A stretch of DNA of 64,000 nt from Prochlorococcus marinus XMU1412 (GCF_017696315.1 NZ_JAAORJ010000004.1:1-64000); one strand, 5' to 3'. Numbered from the stretch's first letter, positions 14,055-21,173 are shown. Made by a program: numbers and translations. The notes: generated by a model from the letters alone, not told the origin.

Positions 14055-14198
14055 ATGAGTGGAGATTATGAGACACTAGAAATCAATCAACCTAAAATTA
14101 CATATTTTCATAAAAGATCCGAAAGTAATACAGAATGGTTAGATGAATTAATCAACCAAATTGAAGATATGAAAAACAATATCTCCAAATCTGCTTAA
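14055..14198 (+). CDS. Small soluble protein, 47 aa, first gene of a coupled mini-operon
   Basis: MSGDYETLEINQPKITYFHK then a helix TEWLDELINQIEDMKNNI. It is followed by four or five small genes with start/stop overlaps (TAATG at 14196-14200, ATGA at 14311-14314). An AGGGGTGATTT stretch upstream can serve as ribosome-binding site. No family recognised. Confidence 0.5.
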   Translation: MSGDYETLEINQPKITYFHKRSESNTEWLDELINQIEDMKNNISKSA

Positions 14199-14314
14199 TG
14201 ACAGAAAAAGAGTTGAAGGAATTAGAGAAATTTGCAAAAGAAAATGGATACAATGACGAGCTAAAAGATATATATTTAAGAGAAGTTATTGACAGAAATA
14301 AAGAATACGAATGA
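14198..14314 (+). CDS. Charged helical micro-protein, 38 aa
   Basis: MTEKELKELEKFAKENGYND then ELKDIYLREVIDRNKEYE: an acidic/basic amphipathic helix. Its start overlaps the previous stop (TAATG) and its stop overlaps the next start (ATGA), so translation is probably coupled across the three genes. Confidence 0.5.
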   Translation: MTEKELKELEKFAKENGYNDELKDIYLREVIDRNKEYE

Positions 14315-14541
14315 GATCAAATTTTCGACCAAATATTCGACTAGCTACAAACATTCTTTTAGTTATTGGTACTTTTGCTATTGCTTTAAAGATCGCTCCA
14401 ATAGCACTGGTATATCAAGAAAAAAATTTATGTATTAAATATTTAAAACATCAAATAGATCGAGACGAACTTATCAAAAGACTAAAAATAGTTAAACAAG
14501 CAAATCCATCTAGTATTTGTGACTCTATCCTCAAAAGTTAA
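14311..14541 (+). CDS. Single-helix membrane protein, 76 aa
   Basis: One membrane helix near the N-terminus (about residues 11-33, ATNILLVIGTFAIALKIAPI), then a soluble helical tail with two cysteines (CIKYLKHQ and SSICDSIL). It is coupled to the gene before it by ATGA and separated from the next by 2 bases. Unrecognised family. Confidence 0.5.
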   Translation: MRSNFRPNIRLATNILLVIGTFAIALKIAPIALVYQEKNLCIKYLKHQIDRDELIKRLKIVKQANPSSICDSILKS

Positions 14542-14543
14542 AA

Positions 14544-14765
14544 ATGCGTATTATTCTTAGAAATTTTAAATTTTTTATTTTTTTATTGCTCTTATCTCTA
14601 AATTTCAATAATTATTCTCTTTCACATATGAGGGGTACATTTCTTTCTGAGGAGGAAGCTGAAAAAAGAGCTTTAGAACTTGGTTGCGAAGGAATACATA
14701 AGAACCAGGATAAATGGATGCCATGCAAAAACGAGAAAGAATTACATATTTATTTGAGGAAATAG
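14544..14765 (+). CDS. DUF3721-like secreted protein
   Basis: A 73-residue protein with a signal-like hydrophobic N-terminus (residues 7-20), then the DUF3721 pattern: GTFLSEEEAEKRALELGC, GIHKNQDKWMPCKNEKELH. The two cysteines of GC and MPC are conserved in that family and could form a disulfide or bind a metal. Part of the 14055-15026 mini-operon. Confidence 0.65.
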   Translation: MRIILRNFKFFIFLLLLSLNFNNYSLSHMRGTFLSEEEAEKRALELGCEGIHKNQDKWMPCKNEKELHIYLRK

Positions 14766-15026
14766 ATGGAAAGATTAAAAACCAATAAAAGAAAAATTCA
14801 CAGAAAAATAACCGCAATTTCAGCAATTCCCTTACTAATTACTATAGTATCTGGGACTATTTATAGTATTCTTCAACCATTAGGAGTAGATGCTTTTTGG
14901 TTAATAAAATGGCATACGGGTAATTTTGGCATTATTAATTTACAACCTTTTTACTCTATATTTCTTGGTATAGCTTCAATAATCTCAATAATATCTGGCG
15001 TTAAACTATTACAAAAAGAATCTTAG
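14766..15026 (+). CDS. PepSY-associated-TM-like membrane protein
   Basis: An 86-residue protein starting at the base after the previous stop. KIHRKITAISAIPLLITIVS (about residues 10-29) resembles the first helix of PepSY-associated membrane proteins, where a His near the membrane edge starts the helix. A second His is in IKWHTGNFG, and a second helix spans about residues 59-82. The two membrane-edge His residues could bind heme or copper; this is inference. Last gene of the mini-operon; DUF3721 is its direct partner. Confidence 0.5.
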   Translation: MERLKTNKRKIHRKITAISAIPLLITIVSGTIYSILQPLGVDAFWLIKWHTGNFGIINLQPFYSIFLGIASIISIISGVKLLQKES

Positions 15027-15054
15027 ATATATTCTAAGCCAAGCCAAAATTTAA

Positions 15055-15252
15055 CTAATTAATACTATTTGCGCCACCACTTACTAAGAAAATTATCGCT
15101 CCTAATGCCATTGTTGCTACACCCATATAAGGATATTTCTTAATTCTTGATTTAGTAATTGGAAGCCATGAAAGGTATCTATCAGATTTATTTAATTCAT
15201 TTTTTTGTCTAGGTGGCAATCCTAATTCTTCTCTTCTTTTAGCTTCGCCCAT
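15055..15252 (-). CDS. DUF2839-like membrane protein
   Basis: A 65-residue protein with the DUF2839 signature start MGEAKRREELGLPPRQ and one membrane helix (about residues 41-60). The SecA-C-like or basic N-terminus and C-terminal anchor are typical of the family, whose function is unknown. A second family member is at 17456-17671. Confidence 0.75.
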   Translation of the reverse strand: MGEAKRREELGLPPRQKNELNKSDRYLSWLPITKSRIKKYPYMGVATMALGAIIFLVSGGANSIN

Positions 15253-15358
15253 AATCTTAAATTTGTTTATGTATCAATATTAAAAATTATGTTCCAAGCC
15301 TGCGAGTTAACTTTATTAAAAACAGAGGTCATTTATAAATAAACAAATTATTTAAAAT

Positions 15359-15478
15359 TTATTTAGCCTTCTTTAAATATAGATTCTTTGTATTTGCCTG
15401 ATCTGATGTAAATAACAAAATTAAGATAGTTCCAACTAGAAATGAAAAAATCATTGTCAAACCAACAACTTCAACCAT
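15359..15478 (-). CDS. Mini membrane protein, 39 aa
   Basis: MVEVVGLTMIFSFLVGTILI provides one helix, followed by LLFTSDQANTKNLYLKKAK. Thylakoid mini-proteins of this size are common in Prochlorococcus, but I cannot name this one. Confidence 0.45.
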   Translation of the reverse strand: MVEVVGLTMIFSFLVGTILILLFTSDQANTKNLYLKKAK

Positions 15479-15660
15479 TTCGCTAGGCAGATAATTTAGA
15501 AACATTAATGAATAGATCTCTTATCTTAAACTTAGCAATTGTATTTTTTATGTAAAGTAAGTATTCCTCATTAAATTTCAAAAAGAACTTTCTGAGACTT
15601 TTTAATCTTTATTTATTTTTATTTGCGGGATAAATCTACTTCTCGCCGATCACAATTTTC

Positions 15661-15951
15661 TTACTTAGCTATTCCTATTTTCTTAAGCAATTTCAGGTAA
15701 GGCAAGGCCCAATTACCAAAGGTAAAAGAGATTGTCGTATTTTTTGTTGTTGGTAATAATGTTTTAGAACGTGTAGAAGCTAATTTAGAAAATATCTTAA
15801 TAGTCTCTGCTTCTAGATTATCCATATCCAATTTTTTTTGAACACCTTGATCTTTCTTTTGGGGCAAATAATTTTCTATAAACCATAAAACTTGATCTAA
15901 ATTTGATTTATTGGGTGAGATTTTAATTTGTTTATTTTTCTTTTTAAACAT
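15661..15951 (-). CDS. Hypothetical protein, 96 aa
   Basis: Basic N-terminus (MFKKKNKQIKISPNKSN), a helix DQVLWFIENYLPQ, then ETIKIFSKLAS and a C-terminal FTFGNWALPYLKLLKKIG. Soluble, basic, no recognised domain. Stands alone, with AT-rich spacers either side. Confidence 0.45.
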   Translation of the reverse strand: MFKKKNKQIKISPNKSNLDQVLWFIENYLPQKKDQGVQKKLDMDNLEAETIKIFSKLASTRSKTLLPTTKNTTISFTFGNWALPYLKLLKKIGIAK

Positions 15952-16089
15952 ATTTATTTACCTCTTAATTACTGAATTAAATTTGCCATTTATATAATTT
16001 TAATCAATAGTAAAAGCATCAAAATTATGTTCTTTTTAACAATAGATAATCGAAAAAATAAATTAATAATTACATAATTTTTATAAAAA

Positions 16090-16113
16090 TAAAAAAGAGG
16101 GATAAAATCCCCC
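16090..16113 (-). terminator. Terminator of the 16140-16310 gene
   Basis: On the minus strand AGGGGGAT-TTT-ATCCCTC is followed by a run of six T, 27 bases beyond the stop codon of the 56-residue gene. Confidence 0.65.
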
Positions 16114-16139
16114 TTTATAGATCAGTTTCAAAAAAGAAT

Positions 16140-16310
16140 TTAATTTTTTGAGTCTTTCAATTTCATTTCTTTTTGTGTTTTCCTGATTCTTTCTTCAAAG
16201 ACGGATCTTCTGTATGGAGTAACTTCTCCACTTTTAGTTGCCAAAAGTTGGGCTTCATATAGCCTATTGGCTCTTTTGATTTTTTCTCTTATTTGTAAGA
16301 GGTTATTCAT
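16140..16310 (-). CDS. Basic helical protein, 56 aa
   Basis: MNNLLQIREKIKRANRLYEA then LATKSGEVTPYRRSVFEER and a Lys-rich helix. Highly basic and helical, so nucleic-acid or ribosome binding is conceivable. A good rho-independent terminator follows. No family recognised. Confidence 0.5.
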   Translation of the reverse strand: MNNLLQIREKIKRANRLYEAQLLATKSGEVTPYRRSVFEERIRKTQKEMKLKDSKN

Positions 16311-16498
16311 GGTCTTTTGCAGTTAATGAGAATCCCGTTCCCTACTCCCATATCATGCGTCCAGAGATATAAACTTGGATGAACGTTAATGAACGATAAC
16401 ATCTCCAAAAAAATTACGCGAGAGTAATTTTTACTAATTTTTCTCAAAAAAATAAAAATTGCATAAATAGCATAAATAAGCTTTTAAGAATAAGTAAA

Positions 16499-16774
16499 TT
16501 AAGATAAAAAAATTGTTTGCGACCCATCATTATTATCATGAATCATTATTTTTTTATTTGGGAAAATATCTGATAATATTCTTTTCAAATTTGAATTATC
16601 TGAAGAAATTATATTACTCATATTTTTTGAATTAATTTTACAATTTTCATCTACAAAAAGTTCATTATTATCACCTTTTTTATTCTCCAGTGATGTCTTA
16701 TTTAGAATCTTAAGTAATAGTTCTGAATCATAATCTTTAAATTCTTCAGGGTTCTCTTTTAAATTTTCAATCAT
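16499..16774 (-). CDS. Hypothetical acidic protein, 91 aa
   Basis: Starts MIENLKENPEEFKDYDSELL and continues Asn/Ser/Lys-rich to MIHDNNDGSQTIFLS. The end pattern (IMIHDNNDGSQTIFLS) looks like a beta hairpin. No recognised domain; low complexity in the middle. Confidence 0.4.
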   Translation of the reverse strand: MIENLKENPEEFKDYDSELLLKILNKTSLENKKGDNNELFVDENCKINSKNMSNIISSDNSNLKRILSDIFPNKKIMIHDNNDGSQTIFLS

Positions 16775-16800
16775 TATTTAGATATCTAATGTTTCTAAAT

Positions 16801-16880
16801 CTTGCATGAGAAATTTGAAGAATACAAGGTATTAATTACCTAAAAATTTCTCTCAAGATAAAAAATCCGGATTTTTTATA
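16801..16880. other. Nested inverted repeats, possible structured RNA or terminator
   Basis: Outer arm CTTG..TGAGAAATTT (16801-16816) pairs with AAATTTCTCtCAAG (16844-16857) with one mismatch. Inside it AGGTA-TTAAT-TACCT forms a second hairpin. An AAAAATCCGGATTTTTT palindrome follows (about 16861-16877). Lies between a minus-strand gene (16774) and a plus-strand gene (16999). Confidence 0.35.
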
Positions 16881-16998
16881 GTAATTTTCTTTAGAAAATT
16901 TAATTCCAAATTAACCAAAGAATGATATTTAAAAAGATTAATTAATCATTTACACCATTTATTTACTTGTTAAGTTGCAATTAAGGGATTCAGAAAAG

Positions 16999-17130
16999 AT
17001 GCCAAGAGTAATTAACAAAAAAATTAGACTTTTAAGATGGTTAAACTCAGGCATGATACTACCATTTATTATTATGGCTGCATCCTCATCAATCATTCTT
17101 TATGGTGTTTTATTTATACTAATAAAATAG
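16999..17130 (+). CDS. Mini membrane protein, 43 aa
   Basis: MPRVINKKIRLLRWLNSGMI has a basic N-terminus, then one helix LPFIIMAASSSIILYGVLFI to the end. Natural composition and a clear start. Unrecognised. Confidence 0.5.
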   Translation: MPRVINKKIRLLRWLNSGMILPFIIMAASSSIILYGVLFILIK

Positions 17131-17139
17131 TTTTCTAAC

Positions 17140-17274
17140 TTAAGCAGCTAAGTTTTCCTCAGATTTAGACATTATCATTGCAGCTTTTTTTAATAAACTA
17201 ACTACTTCTTTTCTTCCAACTGCATTATCAGCTTGACGCATTATTTCAGCATATTTTTTATTTATTTTTTTCAT
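17140..17274 (-). CDS. Small helical protein, 44 aa; paralogue of the 39938 gene
   Basis: MKKINKKYAEIMRQADNAVG then RKEVVSLLKKAAMIMSKSEE. It aligns with the 45-residue product at 39938-40075 (KKYADLIVQANNSTGRKEAL, then SLIKQATKL), sharing KKYA, QA.N, GRKE, SL.K.A. Two independent copies 22 kb apart support both as real genes. Function unknown. Confidence 0.6.
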   Translation of the reverse strand: MKKINKKYAEIMRQADNAVGRKEVVSLLKKAAMIMSKSEENLAA

Positions 17275-17287
17275 AAATAGTTTTAAT

Positions 17288-17362
17288 TTAATCTAAAATT
17301 ACAGCACCTAAAGATGGTGTCAATCGTAAATAATTATCATCTATTATTTTTTCATCATTCAT
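17288..17362 (-). CDS. Micro-ORF, 24 aa, tentative
   Basis: MNDEKIIDDNYLRLTPSLGA followed by VILD. It lies just upstream of the 44-residue gene on the same strand. Too short to judge; listed because composition is protein-like and it may be co-transcribed. Confidence 0.25.
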   Translation of the reverse strand: MNDEKIIDDNYLRLTPSLGAVILD

Positions 17363-17455
17363 TACACATTTATTTTTAATAATTTAAAATCTTTAAAAGT
17401 TTTTTAGGCAATGGTTACAAAGATTCATCAATATCAAAATTCACAATCCTCATAA

Positions 17456-17671
17456 TTAAGCAATATTAAAGGATTTGAAAACATAAAATAAACCTCCGAT
17501 TAGGATAACTATGGCAGCTCCATAAAAAAGAAAAGGGATAATTGGATATTTATATAGTGTGGACCTAACTTTTTGCTGTATGGCTTTTTTATCGAGTTGA
17601 GGCAACTTTATGTCTTCATTTTTTTCTCTAGGCGGAATACCTAAATTTTTTCTTCTCTTTGCCTCGCCCAT
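17456..17671 (-). CDS. DUF2839-like membrane protein (second copy)
   Basis: Start taken at ATG 17671 to give the family signature MGEAKRRKNLGIPPRE; an in-frame extension upstream runs into the preceding gene. 71 residues with one C-terminal helix (about 45-66). It is the third gene of a minus-strand operon (17901-18176, 17674-17904, this gene), 2 bases after the previous stop. Confidence 0.75.
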   Translation of the reverse strand: MGEAKRRKNLGIPPREKNEDIKLPQLDKKAIQQKVRSTLYKYPIIPFLFYGAAIVILIGGLFYVFKSFNIA

Positions 17672-17673
17672 GA

Positions 17674-17904
17674 TTAATACTGAGGTATGCCCATACATTT
17701 TAAATAATTGTTATCAGCTAAATCTAAAATTTGATTCCATTCTTCATGAGATGTTTCCAAATGATTTTTGAAATCTTTTTCAAATTTAAGAATACATCTT
17801 TTTTCTATATTTTCTTGAGAATTATAATTTCTTAAAAAAGTAATGCTCAAATAAGATAATGATGAAAAAACTATAATTACTTTAGCAATTCTAAAACGAT
17901 TCAT
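17674..17904 (-). CDS. Single-helix or exported protein, 76 aa, unknown
   Basis: ATG start at 17904 overlaps the preceding gene's TGA (ATGA). N-terminal hydrophobic segment (about residues 6-22, AKVIIVFSSLSYLSITF) followed by a soluble domain with two cysteines (EKRCILKFEK and LKCMGIPQY) that could pair in an oxidising compartment. Unrecognised. Middle gene of the three-gene unit. Confidence 0.5.
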   Translation of the reverse strand: MNRFRIAKVIIVFSSLSYLSITFLRNYNSQENIEKRCILKFEKDFKNHLETSHEEWNQILDLADNNYLKCMGIPQY

Positions 17905-18176
17905 ATCCAAGATGATTCTTCCATACTTGAGAAATCAACTTTGTGACTTTTTATCCATTCACTATTTGCTTGAACAAACTTTTGAATATTTCCCTCTGGA
18001 GCCTGATGAATACAAATTACTTTTTTAGGATCATCTTTACTGAATCCTCTAAATAGTGGTTTAATATCAAATTCAGAATGTCTTAGATCTGCTTCTTTAC
18101 TATCAAAAATTTTTACCCATTCTTCAAATGTACTTTCAATTTTAAAAGAAATTACAGTTGTTATTTTCCTAGACAT
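17901..18176 (-). CDS. DUF3764-like protein
   Basis: A 91-residue protein with ITTVISFKIESTFEEWVKIF, then a strongly conserved-looking KPLFRGFSKDDPKKVICIHQ, APEGNIQKFVQ and SSMEESSW. Matches what I recall of DUF3764, a small ferredoxin-like-fold family of marine picocyanobacteria with unknown function. A second, more distant relative is at 22168. First gene of a three-gene operon. Confidence 0.65.
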   Translation of the reverse strand: MSRKITTVISFKIESTFEEWVKIFDSKEADLRHSEFDIKPLFRGFSKDDPKKVICIHQAPEGNIQKFVQANSEWIKSHKVDFSSMEESSWI

Positions 18177-18374
18177 TAAAGAATAAGATTTTTTTTATAT
18201 TAAAAGGTATTTCAAACATTTTTCAATTATTTAAACTATCTAATTTTGAAAACAAAATAAATCTAATATAAGAAATCTTATCTTAATCTTCTAAGTAATT
18301 TTCAATAGAACTTTAAAAGAAAAATAATATAATTTTAGTTATCCTAAAAATTAAAGATTTAATCTTAGAAATAC

Positions 18375-18788
18375 TTAATTAAAAGGTGTAGTGTTATTAG
18401 TAGGGGCTATTAATAGGATTTCAAAAACTATACCAGTTATGGCAATTGGTAAAACCCAAATACCAATAAATCTATGATCAAAAAATCTCAAATGGTCTTC
18501 ACCCTTAAAAACATTCCTCAAAGCAGTAAACAGTGTTTCTGGTTGTTTATATGATGGACCATTTTCAGAGGGAGAATATGGTTTAACAAAAGCGGATGAA
18601 GAAGAAAACTTTGCAAACTTTCTAATGAAATAAATTGGCAAAACCCATATAGCAACAAATCTTCCTCCTAACCATTGCCTAGCATTAGGAAGGGCATACT
18701 CTTTTATAGATTTATTCTCTGGCATCCCAGATTCTAAATCACTATAAATATTTTCTAAAGTATCTTTTTTATTTAATTCATTAATCAT
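18375..18788 (-). CDS. Membrane protein with duplicated RFxxIWVLPI helix
   Basis: 137 residues from ATG 18788 (a GTG 9 bases upstream is possible). Two homologous segments, RFVAIWVLPI (43-52) and RFIGIWVLPI (106-115), each begin a membrane helix. A loop with KPYSPSENGPSYKQP joins them. The internal duplication suggests a two-helix hairpin with pseudo-symmetry. Lies at the start of a region rich in photosystem-like mini membrane genes. I recognise no named family. Confidence 0.55.
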   Translation of the reverse strand: MINELNKKDTLENIYSDLESGMPENKSIKEYALPNARQWLGGRFVAIWVLPIYFIRKFAKFSSSSAFVKPYSPSENGPSYKQPETLFTALRNVFKGEDHLRFFDHRFIGIWVLPIAITGIVFEILLIAPTNNTTPFN

Positions 18789-19269
18789 TAAATTCACCTA
18801 TAGATGAGATAAATTCTCTAAAATTTTAATATTTAATAAAAATATTCCTAACTACTAAAATAACTAAAACGTAGTTAAGAATATTTTTGTTGGCTAGGTT
18901 CATAAAGACGGATTGTAAACCGTTGCAGATGCGCCAAATATCTACATACTCTTTATAAATAAAAAACTATTTTTTTAAAAGTAAATAATATACAAAGGCA
19001 TAGATATTTTTTAATTGAAAGAGTTTATTTTTGATACTGAACTTTAACCTTATATTATTTTCTTTTCTAAAAATATTTAAACCTCATTTTCTAAGATTGC
19101 GAAAAAGAAAATGAGGTTAAAGGGAGGTTCTCATTACAAACCGTACTTATCAAAGCTAGCGGCTAGTAGATTGCCCTAATATCTACTTCTATATTTATAT
19201 AATGATTTACTAAATTTAGAAAGATTAATTTTATACAAATAAGTGTTTAATATTTTATATAATTATCAA
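18789..19269. other. Gene-free stretch with a 13-bp perfect hairpin
   Basis: No supported coding frame. It contains the hairpin at 19080-19118 and a CGGATTGTAAACCG element at 18909-18922 that resembles a tRNA anticodon arm (GTA) but cannot be folded into a tRNA. Confidence 0.4.
19080..19118. other. Perfect 13-bp inverted repeat (hairpin)
   Basis: AACCTCATTTTCT (19080-19092) pairs with AGAAAATGAGGTT (19106-19118) across a 13-base loop. No T-run follows on the + strand; on the minus strand the stem is followed by TTAAATATTTTT, so it may terminate transcription from the 19270-19894 genes. It could equally be part of a small RNA. Confidence 0.5.
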
Positions 19270-19368
19270 TTAGGAAAAGCTTATTAATGCAGTTACTAAT
19301 GTTATTGAAAGATGGAAAAAAGCGTAAAGAGAAACTGCAAAAAATAAATACTGTTCTATTGGAATCAT
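19270..19368 (-). CDS. Mini membrane protein, 32 aa
   Basis: MIPIEQYLFFAVSLYAFFHL then SITLVTALISFS: almost entirely one hydrophobic helix with a single mid-helix His. Size matches photosystem or cytochrome b6f mini-subunits, but the sequence matches none I know (not PsaM, PetN, PetL or PsbX by eye). Same strand as, and 34 bases downstream of, the gene at 19403. Confidence 0.45.
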   Translation of the reverse strand: MIPIEQYLFFAVSLYAFFHLSITLVTALISFS

Positions 19369-19402
19369 GATGATTTAATAAATAAAAATAGATAAATTTA
19401 AA

Positions 19403-19585
19403 TTAATTTTTTGTTAAAAAAATATTTTCTAAAATATAATTTTGCTCTATTGATTCATTTTTTTGAGTCATTTTTTTTGACATATTATTTGTTGAACTAA
19501 AAGCTCCCCATTTTCTCAACCAATATAAGGCATAGAAAAAAGCAATAATGAAAGGTGCACCTACAACTAAGTATCTTAAATCCAT
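19403..19585 (-). CDS. PsbY-like single-helix protein
   Basis: 60 residues from ATG 19585 (TTG at 19588 also possible). The N-terminus MDLRYLVVGAPFIIAFFYAL and YWLRKWGAF parallels that of the gene just upstream ([29 protein letters not shown]) and the general MDWRVxVxxxPxxxAxxW pattern of PsbY. The polar C-terminal 30 residues are unrelated to a known subunit. Likely co-transcribed with 19598-19894, whose stop lies 12 bases upstream. Confidence 0.5.
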   Translation of the reverse strand: MDLRYLVVGAPFIIAFFYALYWLRKWGAFSSTNNMSKKMTQKNESIEQNYILENIFLTKN

Positions 19586-19597
19586 CAAAATACCTAA

Positions 19598-19894
19598 TTA
19601 ATAAGATTTAAATTGCATTGCCAAAATAGCACCTAAAAAGAAAACAGTAGGAATGCCTAAAGCATTTACAGCTGCAGTTCTAACAGTAAAAACAGGATAG
19701 CCTTCTGGAGGTCTGCCAGTAGCAGGAACTAGTGCAGTATCATCCCATACTTGATAGTTTTTGAAAGGTGCAACTCCCTTCTTCGGTAGTCCAAGTGGTG
19801 TCAATCTAAATACATCCCATCTACCCAACCAAAAAACTGTAAATATCCATGAAAATACTATTGGTGTAATAACAAGTAAAACTCTAAAATCCAT
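19598..19894 (-). CDS. PsbY-like helix joined to a PsbF (cytochrome b559 beta)-like domain lacking the heme His
   Basis: 98 residues with two helices. Residues 1-24 ([20 protein letters not shown]) resemble PsbY. Residues 66-95 ([20 protein letters not shown], then [10 protein letters not shown]) closely follow PsbF (YPIFTVRWxAxHTLxVPTxF, FLGAxAAMQF). The PsbF histidine that ligates the cytochrome b559 heme is Asn77 here, and the Trp after TVR is Thr73. The protein therefore probably cannot form a b559 heme site, but it may occupy a PsbF-like position in photosystem II or a related membrane complex. It heads a minus-strand set of mini membrane genes. Confidence 0.65.
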   Translation of the reverse strand: MDFRVLLVITPIVFSWIFTVFWLGRWDVFRLTPLGLPKKGVAPFKNYQVWDDTALVPATGRPPEGYPVFTVRTAAVNALGIPTVFFLGAILAMQFKSY

Positions 19895-20116
19895 TTCTAT
19901 AAAGTAATAATTAATTTGGTATTTATTTTGACCTTTTAAAATTATTAATTGATTAAATCATTAACTTATATTTATACAAAAACACTTAATAACATTATTT
20001 TTAATCATTAATCACAACTAATTATGATTAATTGATTTTCGTTAAGTATATTTTTTAAATAAAAATATTTGAATATTTAGTTTGGTGTAGATTTAATTTA
20101 ATAAAAATTAAAAAAT

Positions 20117-20482
20117 ATGGAAAATTTTAGATTTTTACTTTTTGGAATCGCAGGTGTAAGCGTTATTTTTTGGGTTGCAGTAATAGCATTGTGGCATACT
20201 TATATGTTCCCAAAATTCTTTAATGAAGATAAAGGTCTAAATTCAGTTATCAATCAAGAAGTAAATATCTCTACTGAACCCATTTTAGGAAGCTTAGTTA
20301 ATAGTGAAAATTTTAAAAGTAGAGATAAATATTCAATGAAAAATTTAGTTGTGGCCGATTTTTCAACAAGTAATAATTTCACTCTAAATAAACTTTATAC
20401 AACAGTAATGATTGGGGTAACTTTTGCAAGTTTTATATTTATCACATATGGGTTAAGTAGCTCTATTACAACAAATAGTTAA
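20117..20482 (+). CDS. Two-helix membrane protein with PsbY-like N-terminus
   Basis: 121 residues. Helix 1 is near the N-terminus (MENFRFLLFGIAGVSVIFWV) and recalls the MDFRVLL/MDLRYLV starts of the two divergent genes next door. A 60-residue polar loop is followed by helix 2 (VMIGVTFASFIFITYGL, about 96-113). The two-helix layout with a long loop parallels the PsbF-like neighbour. Divergent promoter region 19895-20116. No named family. Confidence 0.5.
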   Translation: MENFRFLLFGIAGVSVIFWVAVIALWHTYMFPKFFNEDKGLNSVINQEVNISTEPILGSLVNSENFKSRDKYSMKNLVVADFSTSNNFTLNKLYTTVMIGVTFASFIFITYGLSSSITTNS

Positions 20483-20566
20483 ATGGAATCTATATATGCA
20501 ATTGTTTTCTTAATTTGCTTCTTCTATTTAATTTTCGACTCTTTTAAAAATACACGTATCAAATAA
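20483..20566 (+). CDS. Micro membrane protein, 27 aa
   Basis: MESIYAIVFLICFFYLIFDS then FKNTRIK. One helix with a basic end; the ATG starts directly after the stop of the two-helix gene, so it is likely co-translated. Size is in the range of PetN or PsbM-like subunits; no sequence match claimed. Confidence 0.45.
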   Translation: MESIYAIVFLICFFYLIFDSFKNTRIK

Positions 20567-20570
20567 ATTG

Positions 20571-20639
20571 CTAATGCTTTTCGCCTTTCAATAAAATTTT
20601 TCTCCTTATATAAAAGAAAACTAATGTAGTTATTATCAT
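20571..20639 (-). CDS. Micro-ORF, 22 aa, tentative
   Basis: MIITTLVFFYIRRKILLKGE followed by KH: a short helix with a basic tail, convergent with the 27-residue gene. Chance cannot be excluded at this size. Confidence 0.2.
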   Translation of the reverse strand: MIITTLVFFYIRRKILLKGEKH

Positions 20640-20945
20640 CACCGGGGGATGAAATGAGATTGAATTAAGATATTCATAATAACTAAAGTTTTCCAATTAC
20701 TTAAAAACAAACTCTAAAAACTATATCCTTTTTTCAAATCTCAAATTGATATATATAAACCATTCTCATGTATAAAATGTTTATATAATTTCTATATTTA
20801 TTTGAAGTTATTAGTAATTAATGATTTTCAAATAGGATGATCATATAATTCTTCACTAAAAATTAATCAAAGTAAGTAAAAACCAATTAGTAAATAACTC
20901 TCTATCGAGGTTTATAATTTTCAAATCTATTGTTTACAACAAAGA
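20640..20945. other. Gene-free AT-rich stretch
   Basis: About 300 bases with no supported gene, hairpin or repeat. Probably carries the promoter for the gene at 20946. Confidence 0.4.
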
Positions 20946-21143
20946 ATGATTAGTTCTGTTAATTTAAAAGATTTGCCTATTCAGGATTTGGTTATCTCAG
21001 GGTTAATAATATTTATTATGTCGACAATTATTGCCAATATTTATGACCCATTATTAGGAATAACTTATGCATTTGGTAATATACTCACTCTTACTTTTTT
21101 GAGTTGGCTATACAAAGAGACCTGGAGTGATCCAAGGAAATAA
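20946..21143 (+). CDS. Two-helix membrane protein, 65 aa
   Basis: DLVISGLIIFIMSTIIANIY (residues 14-33) and ITYAFGNILTLTFLSWLYKE (about 39-58) form two close helices; the end is KETWSDPRK. Natural composition, unrecognised family. It faces a minus-strand mini-gene. Confidence 0.45.
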   Translation: MISSVNLKDLPIQDLVISGLIIFIMSTIIANIYDPLLGITYAFGNILTLTFLSWLYKETWSDPRK

Positions 21144-21173
21144 ATCTAATTAAGACAAAAAATAAATAAAAAA

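Noticed and set aside
18909-18922. CGGATTGTAAACCG as a tRNA-Tyr anticodon arm or second attachment site
   Set aside because: The stem does not pair in tRNA register and no T-arm or acceptor sequence follows.
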